Shown: one piece after another, positions 54,971-63,581 of the stretch | How positions within the stretch are numbered: the first letter of the stretch is position 1 | Layout: each line of letters starts with the position of its first letter | Assembly (NCBI RefSeq): GCF_003413745.1 | Contig: NZ_QVID01000001.1 | Location: forward strand, 1,550,001 to 1,614,000 | From: Marixanthomonas ophiurae | GTDB lineage: Bacteria; Bacteroidota; Bacteroidia; Flavobacteriales; Flavobacteriaceae | Direction: 5' to 3' | Length of the DNA: 64,000 nt | Notes under the pieces: model-generated | The model's database searches: none | Seen by the model: only the letters and a program-made list of their open reading frames with translations | Told to the model about the DNA's origin: nothing | Translations under genes and position numbers: made by a program

Positions 54971-55739
54971 TTTATTGTTATTAGTATTCTGCATCACTAT
55001 AGTTGCTGAATGTTTGGCGCAACGAGAACCAATACAAGGTACCATTAGTAATAAAACTGATGTGGAAGGAATTCATGTAATGAATCTTACCTCTCGTTAT
55101 AATACCGTTACAGGTGTTCATGGTAATTTTTCTATAGCAGTAAAAGAGCAAGATACTTTATTGTTTTCGTCCGTAAATTATGTGCCTAAAAAAATAGCCG
55201 TTTCTGTTGAAATAATTGAAAAAAGTATTTTAATAGTAACGCTTGACGAATTGGTAAATGAATTAGACGAAGTAGTGTTGGGGCCTAACCTGACAGGGAA
55301 TCTGGAAAGCGACCTCAAAACCATTAAAACCGAAAAACAAATTAATTTTTACGATGTGGGTATCCCTGGTTTTATAGGCGAACCCGAAGAAAAAATCGTC
55401 CCCCTTTTTGTTGCTGCCTTTCCCACACAGGTAGATTTAGAAGCGTTATATAAGCATATAGGCGGATACTATAAAAAACTCAAGATCCAGCGTAAATGGG
55501 AAGGTCAAAACAACACGGTTGCTAAAGTCATAAACTTTTATACACCAGTATTTTTTGAAGAAGCTTATAATATCCCTGAAGATCGATTATATGATTTTTT
55601 ACTCTTTTGTATGGAAACGAGCCTTCTTGAAAGAGATTTTAAAAAAGAAAACTATGTTTTGGTGCTGAAAATATTTGAAGAAAAAGGAATTGAATACACC
55701 AAAAGGTTGCAAGAACCAAAAACTACAGAAAAGGAATAG
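54957..55739 (+). CDS. CarboxypepD_reg-like domain protein, second paralog
   Basis: The start is set at the GTG at 54957, which gives MKKSNLLLLVFCITIVAEC, a good export signal. The frame is open 21 codons further upstream, but that stretch overlaps the preceding gene and would bury the signal. The 260-residue protein has the same layout as its neighbour: a CarboxypepD_reg-like beta domain (VEGIHVMNLTSRYNTVTGVHGNF), the junction LDEVVLGPNLTGNLESDL, and a C-terminal helical domain ending in EYTKRLQEPKTTEKE. The pair overlap by 14 bases, suggesting tandem duplication and coupled translation. Confidence 0.75.
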   Translation: MKKSNLLLLVFCITIVAECLAQREPIQGTISNKTDVEGIHVMNLTSRYNTVTGVHGNFSIAVKEQDTLLFSSVNYVPKKIAVSVEIIEKSILIVTLDELVNELDEVVLGPNLTGNLESDLKTIKTEKQINFYDVGIPGFIGEPEEKIVPLFVAAFPTQVDLEALYKHIGGYYKKLKIQRKWEGQNNTVAKVINFYTPVFFEEAYNIPEDRLYDFLLFCMETSLLERDFKKENYVLVLKIFEEKGIEYTKRLQEPKTTEKE

Positions 55740-55790
55740 TTGTTGTAACATTTCAGCATATATTGCGTCCTATTAAAACACATTGAGTAT

Positions 55791-56294
55791 ATGAAATATC
55801 TAAAAATAGCAATTCTTGCTATCGTATTCCCTTTGATGACTGCTTCTGCACCAGCACATAAATTTTATGTAAGTACTACTAATATGGAGTACGTGCCAAA
55901 AAAGGAGTCTATTCAGATTATAACGAAAATTTTTATAGACGATATAGAAAAAGTACTTCAACAACGGTACAATCCTTCCATTTCCATAACCACTAAAGAA
56001 ACTCAGAATGATATTGAGTACTTGAAAAAGTATATTCTTCAAAAACTGAACGTAAAAGTGAATGGAAAACCGGCAAAACTCAATTATATTGGTAGGGAAT
56101 ATGATATTGATATTGTAAATGTATATATTGAAATTTCAGGAGTAAAAGAATTGCATTCTGTAGAAGTAAAAAACGAAGTATTAATGGATCTTTTTGATGA
56201 ACAACAAAACATTATCCATATAAAAACCCCCGAAAACCGAAGGAGTTTCATTTTAGACAGCCATAATATTAAAGATATGTTAAACTTCAACTAA
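55791..56294 (+). CDS. DUF6702-family exported protein
   Basis: This 167-residue protein has a signal peptide (residues 1-20, ending in TASAPA) followed by HKFYVSTTNMEYVPKKESI, typical of the DUF6702 family. A strand-rich domain follows with KIFIDDIEKVLQQRYN near residue 46 and VYIEISGVKELHSVEVKNEVL near 105. The function is unknown. It lies between the paralog pair and the M1 peptidase gene on the same strand (gaps of 51 and 70 bases). Confidence 0.8.
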   Translation: MKYLKIAILAIVFPLMTASAPAHKFYVSTTNMEYVPKKESIQIITKIFIDDIEKVLQQRYNPSISITTKETQNDIEYLKKYILQKLNVKVNGKPAKLNYIGREYDIDIVNVYIEISGVKELHSVEVKNEVLMDLFDEQQNIIHIKTPENRRSFILDSHNIKDMLNFN

Positions 56295-56364
56295 ACTGAT
56301 TTTCATTCAGCAACATAAAAACTATTTTTAAAACTTTTTAAAATTTCAGAAATACAAATTATCT

Positions 56365-58671
56365 ATGAAACTAATTAAATGCCTTTCCTTAGTAATCTTG
56401 TTTCTTTCAGCAGGGATGAGTTACGCACAGGATCAAAACAATGGTGACGAGCGTGAGCCGGGCCATATTAACAACAACCGTTTTAAACAATTATATGAGG
56501 AGTTTTCTACTCCCAATCAATATAGAAGTGCGAGTGGTGCTCCCGGTCCTAAATATTACCAGCAGAGAGCCGATTACGAAATGGACATCGAACTTGATGA
56601 CGTAAGTAAAAAACTATATGGTAACGAAACCATTACATATACCAATAACTCTCCAGATGTGTTGGAATATTTATGGGTACAGTTAGATCAAAATGTTCGT
56701 GCCAAAGATTCAAAATCTTCATTGATCGAACCAAGTGGAGCTGCCCCAGCTGATATGGCTGGTTCTTTTGTGCAAAAACATATGGGAGCTGCTTTTGAGG
56801 GTGGTTTTAATATTCAAGAAGTTAAAGATGAAAAAGGAGGGAATCTTCCGCATACAATTAATCGCACTATGATGCGTGTTGAAATGCCAGAAGATCTTGA
56901 GCCAGGAGATGATTTTACATTTTCAATTAAATGGTGGTATAATATTCCAAACCATACAATTGATAGAGCACGTAGTGGTTATGAAGAGTTTAAAGATGGT
57001 AACCGCGGATATGTAATAGCACAATTCTATCCTCGTATGGCAGTTTATAATGATGTAGAAGGATGGCAAAACAGCCAGTTTTGGGGTAGAGATGAATTTG
57101 CATTGCCTTTTGGTGACTTTGAAGTAAATATTACTGTTCCTGCAGATCACGTGTTAGACGCTACAGGGTCTCTTCAGAATAGGAAAGATGTCTTTACCAA
57201 AGAGATGATGAATCGTTTTGAAAAAGCGAAGAAGTCTTACGATAAACCTGTAATTATTGTAACACAAGAAGAGGCAGAAAAAGCTTCAACAGGGTTTACA
57301 AAAAGTAAAAAAACGTGGGAGTTCAAAGCAGAGAATGTTAGAGATTATGCTTTTGCAACATCAAGACGTTACATTTGGGATATGATGGCCGTAAAGCAAA
57401 ACAACGGTAAAGATGTAATGGCTGTGTCTATGTATCCACCAGAAGGCAACCCATTATGGGAAGAGTTTTCAACGAAAGCTGTAGCGAGTACTTTAAAATC
57501 CTACTCTCGAATGACATTTAATTACCCATACCCTAAAGCTATTTCAGTACACGCTAAAAATCAAGGGATGGAATATCCAATGATTTGCTGGAATTACGGA
57601 CGCCCAGATGAAGATGGAAATTACAGTGAGCGTACTAAGTATGGTATGATTTCAGTAATTATTCACGAAGTTGGCCACAATTATTTCCCTATGATTGTAA
57701 ATAGTGATGAGCGTCAATGGACGTGGATGGACGAAGGTCTTAACACGTTTGTGCAGTATGTAGCTGAACAGGATTTTGGTGAGTGGTATCCTGATGCTAT
57801 TGCGCCAAACAAAAAGTATCCTTCTCGTAGAGGTCCTGCAAAGAACATTGTAAGTTATATGGCAGGCGATCAAGATTATATCGCTCCGATAATGACGAAA
57901 GGTTTAAATACTTATAACTTTGGTAGCAACGCATATGGAAAACCTGCTACAGCTTTAAATATTTTACGCGAGACTGTAATGGGGCGCGAATTGTTTGATT
58001 ATGCTTTTAAAATTTATGCTAATCGTTGGATGTTTAAACACCCAACCCCAGAAGATTTTTTCAGAACCATGGAAGATGCTTCAGCTGTAGATTTAGACTG
58101 GTATTGGAGAGCTTGGTTTTATAGTACTGAATACACAGATATTGGAGTGAAGGATGTAAAACGTTTTTATGTAACTTCAAAAATGAATCAAGAAGTGCGC
58201 GATATGATGGAAGCCAGAGGAATGAAAGAGAGCGATCTCCCGCCATTAGTCTATATGATTGAAGAAGGAAGTGAAGATTACGAAGAAAGTATGAAAAATG
58301 CTTCTTTAGACGATATAACCACCTTGCAAGAATATATTATGGATAATCTTTCTGCTGAAGAAAGAGCAAACCTGAAAAAGCCAAACTATTTCTACGAAAT
58401 AGTTTTTGAAAAACCAGGAGGTATCCCAATGCCAATCATTGCAGAGTATACTTATAGCGACGGAAGTACAGAGCGAGTGAAATATCCAGCTCAAATCTGG
58501 AGAAAAAATGACAAAGAAGTAGGAAAGGTAATTGCTTCAGAAAAAGAGATTGTAAAAATAGTGGTTGATCCAGATGAGGAAACAGCAGATATTGATACAG
58601 AAAACAATAGTTGGCCTAAACGTAAAAAGCTAGGTGATTTTGACAAATTTAAAAACAAAGTAGAAGAATAA
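56365..58671 (+). CDS. M1-family zinc metallopeptidase
   Basis: This 768-residue exported gluzincin aminopeptidase has a signal peptide (residues 1-21, MSYAQ) and an N-terminal beta domain (about 70-290). The catalytic domain carries HEVGH (His434, Glu435, His438) followed after 18 residues by Glu457 in WTWMDEGLNTF, the full HExxH-x18-E zinc site. NQGMEYPMICWNYG near residue 396 replaces the GAMEN exopeptidase motif with a GMEYP variant, as seen in several bacterial M1 peptidases. The C-terminal part (about 610-768) is charged and beta-rich. It probably digests peptides in the periplasm. It ends at a terminator. Confidence 0.94.
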   Translation: MKLIKCLSLVILFLSAGMSYAQDQNNGDEREPGHINNNRFKQLYEEFSTPNQYRSASGAPGPKYYQQRADYEMDIELDDVSKKLYGNETITYTNNSPDVLEYLWVQLDQNVRAKDSKSSLIEPSGAAPADMAGSFVQKHMGAAFEGGFNIQEVKDEKGGNLPHTINRTMMRVEMPEDLEPGDDFTFSIKWWYNIPNHTIDRARSGYEEFKDGNRGYVIAQFYPRMAVYNDVEGWQNSQFWGRDEFALPFGDFEVNITVPADHVLDATGSLQNRKDVFTKEMMNRFEKAKKSYDKPVIIVTQEEAEKASTGFTKSKKTWEFKAENVRDYAFATSRRYIWDMMAVKQNNGKDVMAVSMYPPEGNPLWEEFSTKAVASTLKSYSRMTFNYPYPKAISVHAKNQGMEYPMICWNYGRPDEDGNYSERTKYGMISVIIHEVGHNYFPMIVNSDERQWTWMDEGLNTFVQYVAEQDFGEWYPDAIAPNKKYPSRRGPAKNIVSYMAGDQDYIAPIMTKGLNTYNFGSNAYGKPATALNILRETVMGRELFDYAFKIYANRWMFKHPTPEDFFRTMEDASAVDLDWYWRAWFYSTEYTDIGVKDVKRFYVTSKMNQEVRDMMEARGMKESDLPPLVYMIEEGSEDYEESMKNASLDDITTLQEYIMDNLSAEERANLKKPNYFYEIVFEKPGGIPMPIIAEYTYSDGSTERVKYPAQIWRKNDKEVGKVIASEKEIVKIVVDPDEETADIDTENNSWPKRKKLGDFDKFKNKVEE

Positions 58672-58694
58672 TTTTTTCTGAAATTTATATACAC

Positions 58695-58721
58695 AAAGCC
58701 TCGTTGTTTTAACGGGGCTTT
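58695..58721 (+). terminator. Terminator after the M1 peptidase gene
   Basis: AAAGCCTCGTT (58695-58705) pairs with AACGGGGCTTT (58711-58721), with one G-T wobble and a GTTTT loop, followed by TT. It lies 24 bases after the stop. Confidence 0.85.
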
Positions 58722-58745
58722 TTCGTGTAGCATAATATTCTTGTT

Positions 58746-58753
58746 TATATTTG
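58746..58753 (+). promoter_or_regulatory. -7 box directly before tatA
   Basis: TATATTTG followed by C ends 4 bases before the tatA ATG at 58758. The sequence between box and start (CAAT) is identical to that before the small NQR-linked gene at 43114. A leaderless tatA transcript is predicted. Confidence 0.6.
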
Positions 58754-58757
58754 CAAT

Positions 58758-59045
58758 ATGTATGCAGAGGCAATCTTTTTATTTATAAGCGGTACCGAAA
58801 TTGTATTTATACTTTTTATTGTACTACTGGTTTTTGGTGCTGATAAAGTTCCCGAAATCGCTAAAGGTTTAGGTAAAGGTATGCGTCAACTTAAAGACGC
58901 TACAAACGATATTAAATCTGAAATCACTAAAAGTGCCGAAAAACAAGGACTTGATGTTGATATTACAAAAGATGTACGTGAAGAGATTGATAAAGTAAAA
59001 GAAGATGTAGACGAAATCACCGGTCCCATTAAACGCAGATTTTAA
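58758..59045 (+). CDS. tatA: Twin-arginine translocase subunit TatA
   Basis: TatA oligomerises to form the path for folded proteins in Tat export. The 95-residue protein has a short periplasmic N-terminus, one membrane helix (about 10-27: GTEIVFILFIVLLVFGADKV) with the conserved Phe-Gly hinge, and an amphipathic helix (PEIAKGLGKGMRQLKDA). A charged tail follows. It is near the TatA norm of about 60-95 residues. tatC is not in the window. The stop overlaps the start of the PAP2 gene (TAATG), so the two are coupled. Confidence 0.94.
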   Translation: MYAEAIFLFISGTEIVFILFIVLLVFGADKVPEIAKGLGKGMRQLKDATNDIKSEITKSAEKQGLDVDITKDVREEIDKVKEDVDEITGPIKRRF

Positions 59046-59623
59046 TGTTTGACATTCTAAAAGAGTGGGACAGAGAGTTGTTTGTACTTCTTAACTCCTT
59101 AGGAATAGAAAAGTTTGATAATTTTTGGATTACCGCCACACAAATAGAAACTTGGACGCCACTTTTTTTAGTTTTCTTTTTTTTAATATTCTACTACTTT
59201 AAATGGAAACGGGGAGGAGCTATCCTTTTCTTCTTATTACTAACCTTCGGAATTACCATTTTCTTTACAGGTTTTGTAAAAGATTATTTCGCCAGACTAA
59301 GACCAAATAATGTTGAAGCATTGTCTGAGGTTATTCGTATTCTTCAAAAACCCAATAACTATAGCTTTTTTTCGGGGCATGCTTCCTCTAGCTTTTCAGT
59401 AACCACGTTTATGGCTTTAATTTTAAGGCAGAAAACCAAATGGATATTTCTCGCCTACCTTTGGCCACTTGTCTTTGTAACCAGCAGAATTTATGTAGGT
59501 GTTCATTACCCAAGTGATATACTTGTAGGAGCTTTAGTAGGTACTATCTTCGCAATTATCTTTTACAAATTGTGTAAAAAAGCATTAGAGCATGACAAGC
59601 TAAAAGTTAGGGACTTAGAGTAA
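59045..59623 (+). CDS. PAP2-family membrane phosphatase
   Basis: This 192-residue membrane protein has about five spans. The three PAP2 motifs are present: KDYFARLRP near residue 79, FFSGHASSS near 109 and SRIYVGVHYPSDILVG near 146, with catalytic histidines. It may dephosphorylate undecaprenyl pyrophosphate or phosphatidyl phosphates on the periplasmic side. Substrate is not determined by sequence. It is translationally coupled to tatA. Confidence 0.93.
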   Translation: MFDILKEWDRELFVLLNSLGIEKFDNFWITATQIETWTPLFLVFFFLIFYYFKWKRGGAILFFLLLTFGITIFFTGFVKDYFARLRPNNVEALSEVIRILQKPNNYSFFSGHASSSFSVTTFMALILRQKTKWIFLAYLWPLVFVTSRIYVGVHYPSDILVGALVGTIFAIIFYKLCKKALEHDKLKVRDLE

Positions 59624-59685
59624 CTTCCTCGTGTTAATTGCTATTTTTTGTATCTTGATGTTTTATTAATTAAACCATCAAACCT

Positions 59686-61200
59686 ATGAAAAAACTACAA
59701 CTCGTAGTACTGGCCGCATTCGCAATAATTGTGATAGGCTGTACAAAAGACAATCCCCTAACAGAAGAAACACAAGAAACTAATCTTACTTCTGAAACTT
59801 CACAAGAATTATTAACTATCCCCCAAATCAACAAAATCATTGATGAACAACTACGCCGTACAGGCGATTTTAGTTGGGATAAAACGTCCGATCAAGTATT
59901 ATGGAGTGCCACGGTGCACGGAAGTGGTATTTTAACCATTGGATATGGAGAAAAAGGAGAAAGTTTCAGCACTGAGAAGAATGCAAGACTTACCGATTCG
60001 AAAAATGCAATCATTTCTGAAGTAATTTCAATGGAAAAGGGTTCTCGAAAAGAAACTCTTTTCGAAGACGATGATGTACTAAATGTAATTGATGTTCAGG
60101 TAAAATCCCTGAAAACCATTACCGAATTAAGAAAACGAAACGATATTCGGTATATGGAACCCAACGCGTATTCTTTCTTTTACAGTGAACAATATCCTCA
60201 AAACAGATCGTCTAGCGGTTGTGGAAAGGATGGACAAACCTTAAACAACAATGATTACCGAACTGTTGCCCCAGGATCGTTAGTAAGTTGGACATATGAT
60301 GAGCACAATATAGAACAGGCTTGGAGCTATAGTACCGGATCTGGTGTAACTGTTGGTCTAATAGATACAGGAGTGTCACAAAGTCAACCCCTTTTAGGAA
60401 GTAACTTTAACGATGGGTATAGTACAGGAAGGACTATTCAAAAATATGGAACGTTTATCGATTCAGCTTGGCCCTGGTCTAACAACTATGATGGTCCACA
60501 TGATAAATGTGGTCATGGAACTAGTATGGGGTCAACCATTGCTTCCCCTAGAAATAATGATAACCTACCTGTTGGGGTGGCTTACAATTCAAACTTAATA
60601 GCGTATCGTGCTACAGAGGATGTATTATTAAACGATTACCACGAACGTAAAGGTGTAAAAGATGCCTTACGACAATTGGCAGATAGAAGCGACGTAAAAA
60701 TTATATCAATGTCTATCGGGTATCCTTGGTCTATTAACAATGTAAAAGATGCTGTACGATATGCACATAGCAGAGGGAAACTTATATTTGCAGCTGGCGG
60801 AACTTCCTTAGACTTCACTAATTGGTATCCGGTGATTTTTCCTGCCAGTATGAGCGAAACGGTTGCCGTAACCGGAATAACCGATGATGGAACGTACGAA
60901 CAGTGCGATACGTGCCACGATGGTAGCGAAATAGAATTTACTATTGTGATGCAACGTGCAAATGATAACGGACGTACAAGTGCGGTATTAGGCTTTTATA
61001 ATGGAGATACCGATTATGTAGGAGGTTCTTCTGTGGCAACAGCAACAACTGCAGGAATTGCAGCATTGGTTTGGGAACGCCACCCAACTTGGAGTAGAAG
61101 CCAAGTATTGAATAAAATGCGACAAAGCTCCGAGTTTTACCCTAATAAAGATAGTACAAAGGGGTATGGAAATATTGATGCGTTGCAGGCGGTTCAATAA
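59686..61200 (+). CDS. S8 subtilisin-like lipoprotein peptidase
   Basis: This 504-residue protein has a lipoprotein signal (IVIGC, Cys19) and an inhibitor I9-like propeptide region (about 60-165). The S8 peptidase domain carries Asp227 (VGLIDTGVS), His277 (CGHGTSMG) and Ser449 (GGSSVATA). Cysteines at CGKDG, DKCGHG and YEQCDTCHDG suggest disulfides in the mature domain. Unlike the subtilase at 38237-43027 it lacks a T9SS domain and should remain lipid-anchored in the envelope. It ends at a bidirectional terminator. Confidence 0.93.
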   Translation: MKKLQLVVLAAFAIIVIGCTKDNPLTEETQETNLTSETSQELLTIPQINKIIDEQLRRTGDFSWDKTSDQVLWSATVHGSGILTIGYGEKGESFSTEKNARLTDSKNAIISEVISMEKGSRKETLFEDDDVLNVIDVQVKSLKTITELRKRNDIRYMEPNAYSFFYSEQYPQNRSSSGCGKDGQTLNNNDYRTVAPGSLVSWTYDEHNIEQAWSYSTGSGVTVGLIDTGVSQSQPLLGSNFNDGYSTGRTIQKYGTFIDSAWPWSNNYDGPHDKCGHGTSMGSTIASPRNNDNLPVGVAYNSNLIAYRATEDVLLNDYHERKGVKDALRQLADRSDVKIISMSIGYPWSINNVKDAVRYAHSRGKLIFAAGGTSLDFTNWYPVIFPASMSETVAVTGITDDGTYEQCDTCHDGSEIEFTIVMQRANDNGRTSAVLGFYNGDTDYVGGSSVATATTAGIAALVWERHPTWSRSQVLNKMRQSSEFYPNKDSTKGYGNIDALQAVQ

Positions 61201-61221
61201 AATTTTAACTTTAACCAAACT

Positions 61222-61253
61222 AAAAAGGTTCAGAAATTTTTCTGAACCTTTTT
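61222..61253. terminator. Bidirectional terminator
   Basis: AAAAAGGTTCAGA (61222-61234) pairs with TCTGAACCTTTTT (61241-61253). A-rich and T-rich flanks allow termination of the subtilase gene (plus) and the O-methyltransferase gene (minus), whose stop codon lies 8 bases away. Confidence 0.9.
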
Positions 61254-61260
61254 TTATAAA

Positions 61261-61902
61261 CTATATCATTCTACTAACCGTTAACCCATCTCGAATAGGC
61301 AATAAAATGGTTTCCAGTTTAGGATGTTCATTGAGCAGTTTGTTATACTCCAGTAATGCTTCCGTGTCCTTATCGTCTTTCTTTAAAGGCTGGATGACTT
61401 TTCCGCTCCACAACACATTATCACTTAAAATAACCGATCCGCTTTTTAATTTTGGAAGAATAATGTCGAGATACTTTGGATAATTACTTTTATCAGCATC
61501 TATAAAGACCAAATCAAAAATTTGAGTTAGTTTTGGAATAATTTCTAAAGCATTTCCAGTATGTTGTATTATCTGCTCTCCAAAGCCTGAAGCATTGAAG
61601 TATTTTCGTTGAAAATCGTGCAGTTCCTCATTGATATCAATGGTGTGTAATTCACCTTCTTTATGCATTCCTTCCGCTAAACTCAAAGCTGAATAGCCTG
61701 TATAGGTGCCAATTTCCAAAATGTATTTCGGGTTTATTAATTTGGAAAGCATACTCAATACACGCCCTTGTAAATGACCACTTAACATTCTAGGTGCCAA
61801 TACTTTTTGCCAGGTTTCTCTATTGAGCTTTTGTAGCAGTTCAGGTTCCGGCTGCGAATGATTTTCTACGTAATTGTTTATTTCTTCAGGAAGAAAGTCC
61901 AT
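61261..61902 (-). CDS. O-methyltransferase (class I SAM, family 3)
   Basis: This 213-residue protein belongs to the catechol/caffeoyl-CoA O-methyltransferase-like family. The SAM-binding loop is ILEIGTYTGYSALSLAEGM near residue 66. Metal and substrate aspartates are in LVFIDADKSNYPKYL near 140 and VILSDNVLWSGKV near 165. Its natural substrate is unknown, and bacterial relatives methylate small phenols. It follows the interrupted peptide transporter by 9 bases on the same strand. Confidence 0.92.
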   Translation of the reverse strand: MDFLPEEINNYVENHSQPEPELLQKLNRETWQKVLAPRMLSGHLQGRVLSMLSKLINPKYILEIGTYTGYSALSLAEGMHKEGELHTIDINEELHDFQRKYFNASGFGEQIIQHTGNALEIIPKLTQIFDLVFIDADKSNYPKYLDIILPKLKSGSVILSDNVLWSGKVIQPLKKDDKDTEALLEYNKLLNEHPKLETILLPIRDGLTVSRMI

Positions 61903-61911
61903 GTTATTTGT

Positions 61912-63468
61912 TTAATGTATGCCACCCATCATTTTTTTAATGAATGGTGAAATTAGTATCGCAAAGATACCCACAATTATACTAATGGTACCAAAACTTG
62001 CATACACTGAAACATACGAAAATAGTTGTTGTAAACCTTCACTTTCCGTTAAAACACTTTGTAAAGTTAATCCGCTTATTTGCTCGGTAATGGTTCCAAA
62101 AAAACCAGATGAAAAAACAGATGCTTCTCCTCCTGAAACAGATGTAAGCTTAGCAATTTTCCCAGCAAAAAAGTGTCCGAAAAAATTAGCAGAAAACCAA
62201 ACGCCCATGATGAAAGCGGTGTATTTTAAAGGGGATAATTCGGTCATTTTAGATAAACCGATGGGTGATAAAAATAATTATCCGATTGTCAGTACCATAT
62301 AGCCTAGTATTAAATACGTCATAGAGGTTCTTGCAAAGTCGTCAACACTATTTGCAGACATGGCAAATATGAGAAACCCAAGACCAAGAAACAATAGTCC
62401 CAATCCGAATTTAACTGGGGAATTTGGATTTCTATTTCGTTTGCTTAAAAACGTCCATAACATGGAAAAAGGTATGGCAAAAAGAATGATGAATCCCGCG
62501 TTAATACTGTTGGTTCCTGCGGCGTCCATCCCCACCAAGTTTACATTTCTATCGGCAAATAAGGTTAAGGAACTGCCGGCTTGTTCAAAAATTGCAGCGA
62601 ATAAAGTGTACAATATAGTAAAATAGACAGCAACCAATAACCGCTTCTTTTCCTTCATACTTACGGTTGAAATAATATACGTTATATATGCAATCAAGAA
62701 CAGTGAGACAATCCACACTAAATAGCTTTCAAATTCGTGAAAACGAACAATCGTAGCAAATAACACTACTGAAACTATAGAACAAATTACAATCCATTTT
62801 CCTTTGTTTAAACCGAGCGTTTTTAAATTGTATTTTTCAGTATTTGGCACCAATCCTTTACTGCCAAATACATTGCTTTTTAAGCCGCTATTAAAAACAA
62901 GAAGTCCGGCAACCATTCCAATTCCTGCTAAAACAAAACCATAATGCCAACCGTAATTTGCGGCAAACCAAGCACAGGCTAAGGGGGCAATGGCAGCTCC
63001 TAGATTGATACCGAGATAAAAAATAGTAAATCCAGAATCTCTTCTGCTGTCTCCTTGTTGGTATAGTTCGCCTACAAAAGATGAAATATTAGGTTTAAAA
63101 AAACCGTTCCCCACAATAATCAACCCTAAGGAACCATAGAAGAAAATAGGAAGTTCAATAGTAAGAAAAAAGTGTCCCAGCACCATTAAAACGCCACCAA
63201 GTATAATTGATTTTCTATAACCTAAAATTTTATCTGCTAAAATTCCACCAATCATAGGGGTTACATACACTAATGACATATACGCCGCATACACACCAAA
63301 AGCCATATCGTCACCAAACAACAAGTGTTTAGTCATGTAAAGCACCAAAAGGGCTCGCATTCCGTAGAAAGAGAACCGTTCCCATAATTCAGCAAAAAAT
63401 AAGTAAAGTAATCCCTTTGGATGTCCAAAAATCTCAGTAGGTTCGTTGTCGATTGTCGTATTGCTCAT
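61912..63468 (-). pseudogene. POT-family peptide:H+ symporter gene interrupted by an in-frame TAA
   Basis: Read through, the frame gives 518 codons, the normal length of a proton-coupled oligopeptide transporter. The N-terminal ExxER motif is intact (FFAELWERFSFYG), and about 12-14 membrane spans are visible. Codon 397 is TAA (minus strand, 62278-62280) in the context YMVLTIG-stop-LFLSPIGLS. Family members have GELxLSP here, so a single G-to-T change from GAA would create the stop. The frame is otherwise intact on both sides: 396 residues before, and 121 codons after, including a possible restart at MTELSPLKY. Either a recent nonsense mutation or a sequencing error is likely. As read, the last spans are lost, so it is probably inactive. 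Confidence 0.88.
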
Positions 63469-63581
63469 AGTTGTATGTTAAACTTTTGAGCAATGTAAAA
63501 GCGAGTCATTGAGTTTGAAATGACTGTTTTAAATTATAACAAAAAATAGTGGGTTGTGAGTAATTGTGAGTGAAGCAACAA

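Noticed and set aside
61912-62247. Separate small membrane protein gene starting MTELSPLKY
   Set aside because: It is in the same frame as the upstream POT transporter, and the 10 codons between the TAA and this Met still encode the family motif LFLSPIGLS. It is the tail of the interrupted gene.
62248-62280. Frameshift or recoded stop in the POT gene
   Set aside because: Both halves share one frame, so no frameshift is needed. TAA is not a codon for selenocysteine or pyrrolysine, and no recoding structure was seen.
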